A stretch of 64,000 nucleotides of DNA from Chelonoidis abingdonii (lineage: Eukaryota; Chordata; Testudines; Testudinidae). Below the pieces are notes generated by a model that did not search any database, had not been told where the DNA came from, and saw nothing but the letters and a program-made list of their open reading frames with translations. The translations under genes and the position numbers were made by a program. The stretch spans positions 295,929,618 through 295,993,617 of the forward strand of contig NC_133770.1 of the NCBI RefSeq assembly GCF_003597395.2, given 5' to 3'. This document shows, piece after piece, positions 46,269 through 55,605 of the stretch. Each line of letters starts with the position of its first letter. The stretch's first letter is position 1.

Positions 46269-46393
46269 TGGGCCAGATTCTACCCTCAGTTACATTGTGT
46301 AAATCTGAGACCACCCCATTCACAAATGCACCTCAAATTACAAATAGCACTACTTCAGATTGACATCAATGTAAAAGAGTAGGATATGGCCCT
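46269..46393. repeat. Palindromic repeat, family P2-like
   Basis: GGGCCAGATTCTACCCTCAG and TTACATTGTGTAAATCTGA at the left pair with the complement of TCAGATTGACATCAATGTAA and AAGAGTAGGATATGGCCC at the right, about 38-base arms with mismatches. Confidence 0.6.
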
Positions 46394-47336
46394 ATATGCT
46401 CTCTACAGGAACTGTTTCACCCTCTATTGAAACACAACTAGCTCTGGCACGGAATGTGGCAGCTGTTTAACATGCAGATTACTGCACCCAGCTAAAATGA
46501 CAGGGGGATTTAACGTACATGAAATATCCCGAACCCAAGACATGGTGTTTTGTCTCCACAAGGCCAAGAAAGGAGACATTTACTTTTCTCCCCTGTTCCA
46601 AGTACATGAGGAAACAGGAGAGCAGGAGGGGAGAGAAGCGTGCTTTTTAAAGTAATTTGACACCAACCTCTCCATTCTTTTCTTCAGAATCGCAAATGAA
46701 GCTATATCAATGTGCATGCAAGCAATGAGGTGCACGCTGAGGGCTTCACTCAAACTCTCCTTGAGTTTAGTCTTTCCAAGAAGATACTCCAGCTGCCATA
46801 GGAGTTTGCCTGGGCAAAATTTACTACAAGCTGCAGAAGGACCAAAGGACCTGATGTTCTACAAAGCATCATCATCATTAAGTTATTTTGGCCACGTCTT
46901 TGCCAGGCTCTCATCCCTAGCTTTACACCCTCCTCCAATCACACTTCCTTTGTCTACAATATGTTTAGAACGTGAGAACCACGACCAGTTGGGCAAAACT
47001 TACATCAAGCTACACTAACAGCCCCGAAGATTCACAGCTCCTCCTGACACACACCGTGAGAGTGATACATAATAAACTGCCATGGCAAGCGGACTGTGCT
47101 AAGACCACAAAATGGAGGAGGACACTCATTGGGTTTAAGCTTAGCAGACGGCATAAAAGAAAGCATGATAATAACGGAAACCACACACAGCAGATTCCCA
47201 CCAGAGTCACAAAAAAGCAGATGGAGAACTCGTCTGTATTTATCAAGACACATTCATGGCCCTGTACACCGTTCACCTTATTCATACAAGTCTCACAACG
47301 AGTAATTGATTCACTACCACACAGGTAGGGAAGTAT
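46394..47336. other. Spacer, nothing recognised
   Basis: Mixed composition. Short open frames on both strands, no recognisable protein. Confidence 0.5.
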
Positions 47337-47440
47337 CATCTCCATTTTACAGATAGGGAACTGAGGTGCCAAGAAAGGAAGTTATTTGTCTAACGCCACA
47401 CAGGGAACCTGGGGAATGAACCCAGGTCTCCTCTGAACTA
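47337..47440 (-). mobile_element. MIR-like SINE fragment
   Basis: CTCCATTTTACAGATAGGGA, ACTGAGGTGCCAAGAAAGGA, TTGTCTAACGCCACACAGGG and GAATGAACCCAGGTCTCC match the reverse MIR consensus closely. Confidence 0.85.
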
Positions 47441-48667
47441 GCCCCGAGCCTTCATCCCAAGAGTATCCATCCTCTCGGTAAGGGTCGAACCCAGACACAC
47501 AGATTATATAGTAGGCTGGACACACTGCAAATCTGGGGCTGGGGGGGAAGGAAAGGTGACAGAAACATTCCACTGCATGCTGTGAAGTGCCTGCGTAGCT
47601 GCTTCATAAAGGCTATTTCTGTCCAATGTGGCTCCACCACGGGGGGCCCATAAGGAGGGCTGGAGACACACCCTGGCCTGCTCCCTGCCATCACAGAGAC
47701 CTCATGCTCCTCAATATGCAACGGGTGAGCACCCCACATGTAGCTCCCCAATGCACAATGCCCTCGAGAGTTGGAACCACATCAGTTCCACTTCCAAGGG
47801 ACCTCTGCAAATAACATAACAGTGCTTTGTACTAAGGGATTTGGTTAGCCACTCGCTCCCATCCCCCCATTTCCTTTCGCGTGCACACACACACACACAC
47901 ACAGCAGTAATGCAGAACCCTCTACAAACCTCCCAGTAAGTGCACCAGCGGGCCTCATAAGCTTCCAGAAAATAAATCTCAGCTAAAGGCACAAAGGAAA
48001 AGAAACCCGGCAGCCTGCTTCATTATTCATTGACAAGCCCTGTGATGAGATCGCAACTACTTTCATAAAAACAGATGCTTTCTTTTATTTTATTTGCCCC
48101 ATCTCTAACCTTTTTATTTATACAAATGCAGCTTTATGGATATTTACTCTCTCATCATAACAACAGTATTCTGCCCTTCTAAAGCACATTTCATCAGAGC
48201 ACCACAAAGTAGCCTTACAAAACATTATTTCACCACACAACACCTGCATGAGGCAAAGCGGATAGGTGTATAGGAATCTATCCGCTCCAGTATCCTGACA
48301 GTGGCCACCACCACATGTCTGGAGGAAGGTGCAAGAAACTCTGTAAGTGTGCAGCCCTAGGACAATCATTCCCACAGAGAACAATCCCTTCTAACTCCTA
48401 AAGCAGAGAGATGTATATTCTGCATATTTTTGTTATTCATATTTATGTCTGATCTGTTTCAATCCTGATAAAATCTTGGCCTCACTTATATCTTGTGGCA
48501 ATTGGTTCCACAGGCTCATTGGACGCTGAAAGGACCCCCACAGTTAGTTACAGAATATCCTACCTAATAGGCATGTTTATTCCTAAACAGCATCAGTTAT
48601 GCCCTGAAGCATGGAAGTTTTTTATACATACCTATATATGAATTTATAATCTATCAAATGTAACCAT
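47441..48667. other. Spacer with a CA microsatellite
   Basis: (CA) dinucleotide repeat, about 11 units, at 47883-47904. Near 48480-48560, TATCTTGTGGCAATTGGTTC and CACAGGCTCATTGG may be an old CR1/L3-type fragment. No gene recognised. Confidence 0.45.
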
Positions 48668-49140
48668 GGATATCGATTTCAGTTACAACACAGAATACAA
48701 AGTGTACAGTGTTCACTATTTATTTATTTTGATTACTAGTATTTGCACTGTAAAATAACAAAAGAAATAGTATTTTTCAGTTCACCTAATACAAGTACTG
48801 TAGTGCAATCTCTTTATCATGAAAGTTGAACTTGCAAATGAAGAATTATGTACAAAAAAATACTGCATTCAAAAATAAAACAATATAAAATTTTAGAGCC
48901 CGCTAGTCCACTCAGTCCTACTTCTTGTTCAGCCAATAGCTCAAACAAACAAGTTTGTTTACATTTTTAGGCGATAATGCTGCCCGCTTCTTGTTTACAA
49001 TATAACCTGAAAGTGAGAACAGGCATTTGCATGGCACTGTTGTAGCTGGCATCACAAGATATTTACGTGCCAGATGTGCTAAAAATGTATATGTCCCTTC
49101 ATGCTTCAACCACCATTCCATGGGACATGCATCCATGCTG
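48668..49140 (-). repeat. Inverted duplication, left arm
   Basis: Read on the minus strand it matches the right arm 49585-50040 along its length: CATGGATGCATGTCCCATGG against CATGGAAGCATGCCCTCTGG, CCAGCTACAACAGTGCCATG against CCAGTTACAACAGTGCCATG, GAAGTAGGACTGAGTGGACT against GAAGTAGGACTGAGTAGACT, and TGTGTTGTAACTGAAATC against the same. It includes the transposase C-terminus and 3' UTR. Confidence 0.85.
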
Positions 49141-49592
49141 ATGACAGGTTCTGCTCAATAACAATCCAAAGCAATGAGAACAGAATCATCTTCATTTTCA
49201 TTATCTGAGTCAGATGACGTCAGCAGAAGGTTGATTTTCTTTTTTGGTGGTTCTGGTTCTTTAGTTTCCGCATCAGAGTGTCGCTCTTTTAAGACTTCTG
49301 AAAGCATGCTCCACATCTCATCCTTCTCCAATTTTGGAAGACACTTCAGATTCTTAAACCTTGGGTCAAGCGCTGTAGCTATCTTTAGAAATCTCACATT
49401 GGTATCTTCTTTGTGTTTTGTCAAATCTGCAGTGAAAGTGTTCTTAACATATTGAGCATCATCTGAGACTACTATAACATGAAATATATGGCACATTGTG
49501 GGTAAAATAGAGCTAGAGACATACAGTTCTCCACCAAGGAGTTCAGTCACAAATTTAATTAACATTTTTTTTTTAATGAGTGTCATAAGCAT
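48918..49592 (-). pseudogene. hAT-family transposase C-terminal half, one in-frame stop
   Basis: Minus strand. 49592-49155 encodes FVTELLGGELYVSSSILP, ATALDPRFKNLKCLPK and an acidic stretch SSDSDNENEDD. One stop codon (after IALDCY) separates it, in the same frame, from 49136-48918 with EWWLKHEGTYTFLAHLARKY, MPATTVPCKCLFSLSGYIV and KKRAALSPKNVNKLVCL. The last block is the hAT dimerisation domain (consensus 'iPatsvpsErvFSlaG'). The BED finger and the first catalytic residues are absent. The acidic-linker type resembles ZBED-like transposases. Non-functional. Confidence 0.9.
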
Positions 49593-50040
49593 GGAAGCAT
49601 GCCCTCTGGAATCGGGGCATACAAATGTTTAGCATATCTGGCATGTAAATATCTTGCAATGCCAGTTACAACAGTGCCATGAGAACACCTGTTCTCGCTT
49701 TCTGGTGACATTCTAAATAAGAAGTGGGCCGCATTATCTCCCATAAATGTAAACAAACTTTGTTTGTCTTAGTGATTGGCTGAACGAGAAGTAGGACTGA
49801 GTAGACTTGCAGGCTCTGAAGTTTTACATTGTTTTGGTTGTGAGTGCAGTTAGGTAAAAAAAAAAATCTACGTTTGTAAATTCCACTTTCACAAAGAGCT
49901 TGCACTACAGTATTTTCATGAGGTAAACTGAAAAATACTATTTATTTTGTTTATCATTTTTACAGTGCAAATGTTTGTAATAAAAATAATATATACTTTG
50001 TATTTTGTGTTGTAACTGAAATCAATATATATGAAAATGT
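49585..50040 (+). repeat. Inverted duplication, right arm
   Basis: Inverted copy of 48668-49140. On the plus strand it still shows LFSLSG-type coding (near 49690) and ends with TGATTGGCTGAACGAGAAGTAG, the transposase C-terminus equivalent. It has small deletions and stops. A minus-strand open frame at 49666-49905 is its antisense. Confidence 0.85.
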
Positions 50041-50139
50041 TGAAAAACATTCAAAATATTTAATATATTTCAACTAATATTCTATTCTTTAACAGTGCAA
50101 TTTAAAGTGTGATTAATTGTGATTATTTTTTTTAAGTGC

Positions 50140-51117
50140 TGTGACACATGGCTAGAAAGGGTTAAACATTCTGCAAAATAAATAACCCTGAAAAGACATG
50201 TGGGAGATAATGTTTGTGTTTTTGTGTATTTATATATGTATGAGTAGGGTGGACAACGTAATCAACAGTCCTGTCTGTGCTGTTTTCTGATAATTCAGAG
50301 GTCAGAAGAGCATCCTATCATTTAAATGAATTGTAAGCAAGGGCTATCATGGTATCTCTCTCTCTTTGAAATATACTGTGAATGGTGGAGAAACAAGCAA
50401 ATTGCCTTATGTTAATTCTGTAGCTAAGTACAGGTGATGGACCTCCTTCAAACTCGTCCTAATTACCTTTTGAACTCCAACTTGTCAAAGAGGACATGAA
50501 ATTGCAAAAAAGATCCATGGGTCCTGATTCTGTTATCAAGGATCTGCTTAAGCTTCATCAGGGGTAGTTTGAGTCACACGACTGAGATCCCAGTTATGCT
50601 GGTACGCCCTGAATATGATATTTGGACACTGGACTATAACCTATGAACTATTTCTGAAAGAACTCTTTGCAACTACAAAGCTCACCATCTCTGCTATGAA
50701 TCTGAACCTCAATTAACTGAACTCACGTCTGTATGTATATTGATCTTTTAACCATACTCTCTCTCTCTCTCTTTTGTTTTTTAATAAATTTTAGTTTAGT
50801 TAATAAGAATTGGGGGCAGCATGTATCTGGAATACTCAATAACCTGGGAGGTAATGTGGCTGATGAAATAAGATTTACAGAAATCATCACATTTGACTTA
50901 GGTACCTGGATGGAGGCCTGAGGCTGGATCACTTTAAGGGAATCATGTTATCTGGACTTCTGAGCAAGCAGTAAAGTAATAAAGAAGCTGTTTTATGCTC
51001 GCTTGGTAAATCTAAGTACTGGAATACTAACCAGCTTTTGAGGGGACTGTCTGCCACATTCTTTGCAGTTCATCCTAATTGACTGACAGCAGCTGGCCCC
51101 ACTGGGACCCTGGTCAG
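50140..51117 (+). mobile_element. LTR-like insertion (probable solo LTR) in the hAT terminus
   Basis: Begins TGTGACACATGGCTAGAAAG and GGTTAAACATTC, contains a CT microsatellite and TTTTAATAAATTTTAG (possible poly(A) signal, about 50778), and ends near CCACTGGGACCCTGGTCAG. AAGTGC before and AACTGC after may be a decayed 6-bp duplication. hAT terminal sequence continues on both sides, so it is an insertion. Exact right edge uncertain. Confidence 0.6.
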
Positions 51118-51208
51118 AACTGCGACTAATTTTTTTTAAGTGCATTGCGTGCGTTAACTGCGATTAATCAACAGCCCTAGTAAAAAAAGTGTAACTATAA
51201 AGTATAAC

Positions 51209-51906
51209 GTATATACTTGATCATAAGCTGGTTCGTTTATAAGCAGACCTCACTCTCCCAAGATGGATAAGTAAAAATGGATATTTTTTTTAATAACCCA
51301 ATCATAAGCCGACCCTATAATTCAGGAGTCAAAAACTTTGGCTCTTGGGCCATCAGGATAAACCACTGGTGGGCTGAGATGGTTTATTTACCTCGAGCAT
51401 CTGCAGGCATGGAGGTAAACCTAAGTAAACAAGTGTCCCGCATGCCAGCTGCTTACCCTGATGGGCCAGGACAGCAACTGGTGGGGAAATTTTTTGAGGG
51501 GGAAAAGTTGGGGGTCAGGGGAGGATGTCTCTGGCCTGGTTGGAACTGCTCCATCAGCCTGGGCAGTGTGGTCGCAGCCTGCTCCAGTGGGCCAGACTGG
51601 GTGGCGCGGATGCAGCATGTTCCAGCGGGCTGGGCCGGGGGGCACCGCTGCAGCCTGCCAGCCCTGGAGCTGCAGCTGATTTGGAGGCTGGGAGAGAGCA
51701 GCATGGCCAGAAGCTGAGAAATTCTGGCCCCACCTCTTCCCTTCTGGCTCTGCTGGCTCTGCTGCCCCTCCTTGCTCCCTCCATTGTGGGAGGGGATGTG
51801 TCCCACCTCTCCCTCCCTATACCCGTTCCTAAGCCGACACCCTTCTCTGGTGCTTCCCTTTTTTACTAAAAAAAAATTGGCTCATGAACGAGTATATAGA
51901 AGATAT
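51209..51906. mobile_element. Unclassified interspersed element with inverted ends
   Basis: TATATACTTGATCATAAGCT at the left and the complement of GGCTCATGAACGAGTATATA at the right are inverted. A subterminal poly-T/poly-A pair and repeated 'ATAAGC(C)GAC' blocks (51307, 51831) support an element about 700 bp long. A GC-rich central block (51460-51710) may be a nested element; its open frames are not genes. Confidence 0.55.
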
Positions 51907-52608
51907 GCTAAGTTATTATATCTACTTTATGGGGGAGAAATGACAGACAGACAGCTAAAAGAGTAAGGTGTGCCTCCCTGAAACAGGTGCAGCACAGAGC
52001 CATTCTACACAGTACACCATTCAGCAGGGCCCATTTCAGGCTATGCTGGAGATTGATAAGGAAATAGTCATGCCTGAAGCACTCATTCACCCCAAAGTTG
52101 GCTTTTCTGGGCAAGGCACTCAGGACATACCAAGACAACTGCATTAATGGGAGCACTTGCTTCACCTTGTTTGAAGACCCCCTCTGCCCCCCAGCAGAGC
52201 CAAGGAGGCCCATTACACCTCCTGACAGAACTCAGACAGGCTGCCACTTCCACATGCTCAGTCTTACGGCAGACACAACAGAGCCTTTGAATGTGTGCAA
52301 GGTTTCCAAGGGAGCAGGCTGTAGAGCTGGGAGCAGAACCCAAGCGACCCGGCTCCCATCCTGTTTTTAGCCACAGGAGAACACTGTCCCCATTTCCAGC
52401 TGTGGATGGCTGTGTTCCCATAGCAGGTGGCTAACTGAGAAGACAGAGCAAAAGTCACTGATGGTGCCTCCATATGCCCTCATGTCTATTTAATGTTACT
52501 GAGATGGAAAGGAAGGAAAGCACTTGGCTCATAACAAGATCCAAGCAGCAGAATTAGTTCCAAAATGCCATGTATAGCATTGAAGTCTGGGTCTACTTCA
52601 GGAGTGCT
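51907..52608. other. Spacer, nothing recognised
   Basis: Open frames of 60-112 codons on both strands, no recognisable protein. A possible old MIR piece near 52320-52370. Confidence 0.45.
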
Positions 52609-52888
52609 GGAACAATTTTTATAGTGGGGGTGCTGATGATGGAAACCATGGAAACCATGCAGGGGCATGCACAAGGGGAGCAAGCAGTGGTGCGCACGCA
52701 CCCCACCCCCCAAAAAAAATCGGTGGGGTCAGAGGCTCTTCTGGCCCTGGGGCCACAGTGGGGGCAGACATGCTCCTTCAAAAGCGGTCAACTTTATATT
52801 CCTGTACGTGCCCCTGAAACTATGTAGTTGGCGTTTGTTATTACTCCTTCAAGCCACACCTCCAGCATCCCCAGTTCCAGCACCAGTG
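52609..52888. mobile_element. hAT-like MITE, probably with a nested insertion
   Basis: Starts CAGGAGTGCTGGAACAATTT and ends CCAGTTCCAGCACCAGTG, inverted repeats related to those at 25158-25285. The centre (about 52650-52800) contains unrelated GC-rich sequence and a poly-A tract. No convincing target duplication. Confidence 0.55.
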
Positions 52889-53138
52889 CCCTATTCATTG
52901 TCCACATTTGTAAAAATAAGAAAAATAAGGGAAGAGGAGAAGTCCCAGAGCACCGAACGCCTCTGCAGTACAGCATGCACCATCTGCCTTTTAAAAATGG
53001 CCACGGTATCCAGTAAAAACATTATTTTCTCAAGCCAAGAAAACGTTCTATTTTCAGTTCTTCTAAATCCAGCATCTGGATGAGGAGGCCACATCTTGAT
53101 CTAAAATCTCTGTAACCAATAAAGTTATATTGGGGGAG
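52889..53138. other. Spacer
   Basis: Short interval, nothing recognised. Confidence 0.5.
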
Positions 53139-53335
53139 GAGGGGATGATAGCTCAGTGGTTTCAGCATTAGCCTGCTAAACCCAGGGCTGTGAGTTCAAT
53201 CCTTGAGGAGGCCACTTAGGGATCTGGGGCAAAAATCAGTATTTGGTCCTGCTAGTGAAGGCAGGAGGCTGGACTCAATGACCTTTCAAGGTCCCTTCCA
53301 GTTCTAGGAGATTGGTATATCTCCAATAATTAAAT
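53139..53335 (+). mobile_element. Tortoise Pol III (Cry I type) tRNA-derived SINE
   Basis: A tRNA-like head with box A (TAGCTCAGTGGT, 53149-53160) and box B (GAGTTCAATCC, 53192-53202, from GGTTCGAATCC), then the unrelated body GGCCACTTAGGGATCTGGGG and TTGGTCCTGCTAGTGAAGGC. The tail GGACTCAATGACCTTTCAAG and GTCCCTTCCAGTTCTA resembles the CR1 3' end, as is known for this SINE family, and an AT-rich end follows. Nearly complete. This family is a marker of turtles. Confidence 0.93.
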
Positions 53336-53454
53336 ATATATACACTACATGCAACAGGGTTCTTGAGTCTGACTCACTGTTATACTGCAACACAGGGACT
53401 CTTGACAAGGCAGCTAGGTTACTATTTCACTGACCTCTTTCCTGCCCCTGGAAA

Positions 53455-53600
53455 TTTCCACTACATTCATCTGATGAAGAGGGTATTCACCCACAAAAGC
53501 TCATGATCCAAAACATCTGTTAGTCTATAAGGTGCCACAGGATTCTCTGCTGCTTTTACAGATTCAGACTAACACAGCTACCCCTCTGATACTTGACCTC
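53455..53600 (+). mobile_element. SINE-like interspersed repeat
   Basis: CATCTGATGAAGAGGGTATT, CACCCACAAAAGCTCATGAT, TGTTAGTCTATAAGGTGCCA, TTCTCTGCTGCTTTTACAG and CAGACTAACACAGCTACCCC. I recognise this as a common reptilian repeat, but I am not certain of its family name. Parts of it recur at 7235-7264 and 9277-9306. Confidence 0.7.
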
Positions 53601-54039
53601 TATAAACGGCTTTTGATACACAGCCTTCCGTCCAGAACGTTCCCTAAATATGGGGCATGTTTGTATTGACTCTGCAGTCTTGTATGACAAAAAACTATGG
53701 CTTCGACCAGTGGCAGTCATTAAAAGATCTCACAACACATTCCCTTAGAGGTTTACCCATGTTGGAATATATCACCACCATGTAACAAATTGTGGTCAGT
53801 TTCTCTGGGGACTAGTATGCCTACAATCCATGACACCAGGCTGGGACACTAATCTAGTATTAATTCAGAGTGCCACCTACTCAGTCACAGTTTTCTCTTT
53901 CTTACAATACATGGGTTTCCTTTGAGGTTACCCATCCAATCACTGCTTAGTTTATGAGATTTTCCACAATGGCTATTTGTCTGCAGATTAACTCGTACAA
54001 AACGATCTCTAGCAAATTAATATTCATTTCCAGAACAGG
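53601..54039. other. Spacer, nothing recognised
   Basis: AT-rich flank of the DIRS element, no features seen. Confidence 0.55.
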
Positions 54040-54248
54040 AAAAAAATGGTTACCCACCTTTTAGTAACTGTTGTTCTTCGAGATGTGTTGTTCATGTCCA
54101 TTCAAAGTAGGTGTGCACGTGCCGCATGCATGTAGGGTGACCAGATCACCCAGGTCAAATATCGGGACATGGGGGGGGGGGGGGGCAGAGGGGGAAAAAT
54201 GGCGGCAGAGCAAAAAAATAAAAATTAAAAAAACCCGCCCCTGATTCC

Positions 54249-54617
54249 TCTTCCCTCCGCAAGCGCTGGAGGGAGGCCCGGGAGACTCAGGGGAGCGCGG
54301 GGCCGGGGTGAGTGAGAGTCCGGCCTGGCCCCAAGCAGGCAGGACTCAGGCGCGGTACCTGGAGGGAGAATAGGGGGTGGCCTGCGGGGCCAGGCTGTGG
54401 CTGTTCTCCCCACTTGGGCAGCTGGACTCGGGATCAGCTGCTGCTGTAGCTCCCACTGCCGCAGGGGGAGGAAGCAGCCACTGGCCAAGCTCAGCAGCTG
54501 CAGCTCTGGCGCCCAGGCCCGAACCCCCGGAGCCCGGGCCTGCTGTGGGGACCCAGCGCGCACGCTGCACCCAGCCCCTGGCCAGTCACGTCTGGCCTGG
54601 CTGCCCAGTTGGTGCAA
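54249..54617 (+). repeat. Long inverted repeat, left arm
   Basis: Pairs with 54729-55039: GGAGGGAGAATAGGGGGTGG against the complement of CCACCCCCTACTCTCCCTCC, CCCCAGCCCCTGGCCA-type block against GACTAGCCAGGGGCTGGG, and TGGGCAGCCAGG near the tip. Mismatches are scattered. Confidence 0.88.
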
Positions 54618-54728
54618 TCCCACGCACAGCCCCAGAGTGGGGGCAGCAGACCCCAGCCCTTCCATCCCGCTCAGGTCCCGCAGGGGAACGAACAGGGCTG
54701 GGCTGCTGATGCCTCCGCCACAAGATTG

Positions 54729-55039
54729 CACCAACTGGGCACCCAGCCCAGACGCGACTAGCCAGGGGCTGGGAGCAGCGTGCGCGCTGCTGGGTCCCCA
54801 CAGCAGGCCTGGGCTCAGGGGGTTCGGGCCCGGGTGCCAAAACCGCAGCCGCCGAGCACCACATGCTTGGCCATTTCCTTCCCCCGTGGCAGTGGGAGCT
54901 GCGGCTGCTCCCAAGTCCCGCTGTCCAGGTGGAGAGAACAGCCGCCATCTGACCCCGCAGGCCACCCCCTACTCTCCCTCCAGGTTCCAGGTCGGACTCA
55001 CACTCACCCCGGCCCCGTGCTCCCCTGCGTCTCCTGGGC
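54729..55039 (-). repeat. Long inverted repeat, right arm
   Basis: Inverted partner of 54249-54617, separated from it by about 110 bases. The loop edges are GTTGGTGCAATCC and GATTGCACCAAC, which also pair. Confidence 0.88.
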
Positions 55040-55465
55040 ATGGTGTGCTTGGCAAGAGGCAGGGATTTGGGAAGGGAACCAATGGGGCAGAGAGGGGGCA
55101 GGGATGGGGGCGGGGATTTGGGGAGGAAGCCAATGGGGGACAGAGGGGGCGGAGTCCGGGCAGGAGAGGGCGTGATTCCTTCCGGCTCCAGGGCCTTTGC
55201 TTGTTTGTCCCATGTCCCAACCTAACATTGGTTGGGACGCGGGACAAACAAGCAAATATCGGGACAGTCCCGATAAAATCGGGACGTCTGGTCACCCTAT
55301 GTGCACGCCAGCCGGAAGATTTTCCCCTAGCAGCATCCATAGGGTCGGTCCTGACGCCCCCTGGAGTGGCGCCACTACGGCGCCCTATAAAGGGGCCCGC
55401 CGACCCTCCACCCCCTCAGTTCCTTCTTGATGGCACTCCGACAGAGGGGCAGGAGGGTGGGTATT

Positions 55466-55568
55466 GGAATGGACATGAACAACACATCTCGAAGAACAAA
55501 CAGTTACTAAAAGGTGGGTAACTGTTTTTTCTTCTTCGAGTGATTGTTCATGTCCATTCAAAGTAGGT
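55466..55568 (-). repeat. DIRS copy A internal complementary region
   Basis: The left part is the reverse complement of 54040-54110 (AACACATCTCGAAGAACAAA, CAGTTACTAAAAGGTGGGTA). The right part (TTCTTCTTCGAGTGATTGTT onward) is the reverse complement of the right terminus at about 61160-61198. Same fused layout as in copy B. Confidence 0.92.
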
Positions 55569-55605
55569 GACTCACAAGCCTAACCTTAGATGGTGGGGTC
55601 GGAGG

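Larger units (their letters stand above)
48668..51180. mobile_element. hAT transposon relic rearranged as an inverted duplication, split by an LTR
   Basis: Two copies of a hAT transposase 3' half point outward. The left copy (minus strand) runs from about 49592 down to 48668. The right copy (plus strand) runs from about 49585 to 50139 and, beyond an LTR insertion, to the terminus at 51120-51180. The right end carries GTGATTAATTGTGATTA and GCGATTAATCAACAGCCCTAG, a hAT-like terminus (CTAGGGCTGTTGATTAATCG when reversed). The left terminus is missing. Confidence 0.75.
54133..55299. mobile_element. hAT-type fold-back element (1,167 bp) inside the DIRS terminal repeat
   Basis: Ends TAGGGTGACCAGAT and TCTGGTCACCCTA are inverted repeats, followed by ATATCGGGACA and its complement TGTCCCGATAAAATCGGGAC. 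The flanks CATGCATG (54125-54132) and TGTGCACG (55300-55307) differ only at CpG-type transition positions and fit one ancestral 8-bp duplication. The GC-rich interior holds a 300-350-bp inverted repeat. No transposase. Long open frames on both strands are products of the GC-rich palindrome. Confidence 0.9.
54040..55430 (-). repeat. DIRS copy A terminal repeat, 3' side, interrupted
   Basis: Terminal repeat in two pieces, 54040-54132 and 55308-55430, around the hAT insertion. It is the reverse complement of about 61002-61198. The outer 30 bases are copied only in the ICR. TATAAA lies at 55386-55391. Confidence 0.92.

Noticed and set aside
53139..53215. A tRNA gene
   Set aside because: The tRNA-like head has a degenerate box B and is followed by the SINE body, so it is part of a SINE and not a functional tRNA gene.
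54225..55521. Open frames of 246, 374 and 151 codons on both strands
   Set aside because: They lie in the GC-rich arms of a fold-back element, and the frames on opposite strands resemble each other because the DNA is palindromic. No domain, and the longest frame crosses the element end into DIRS sequence.
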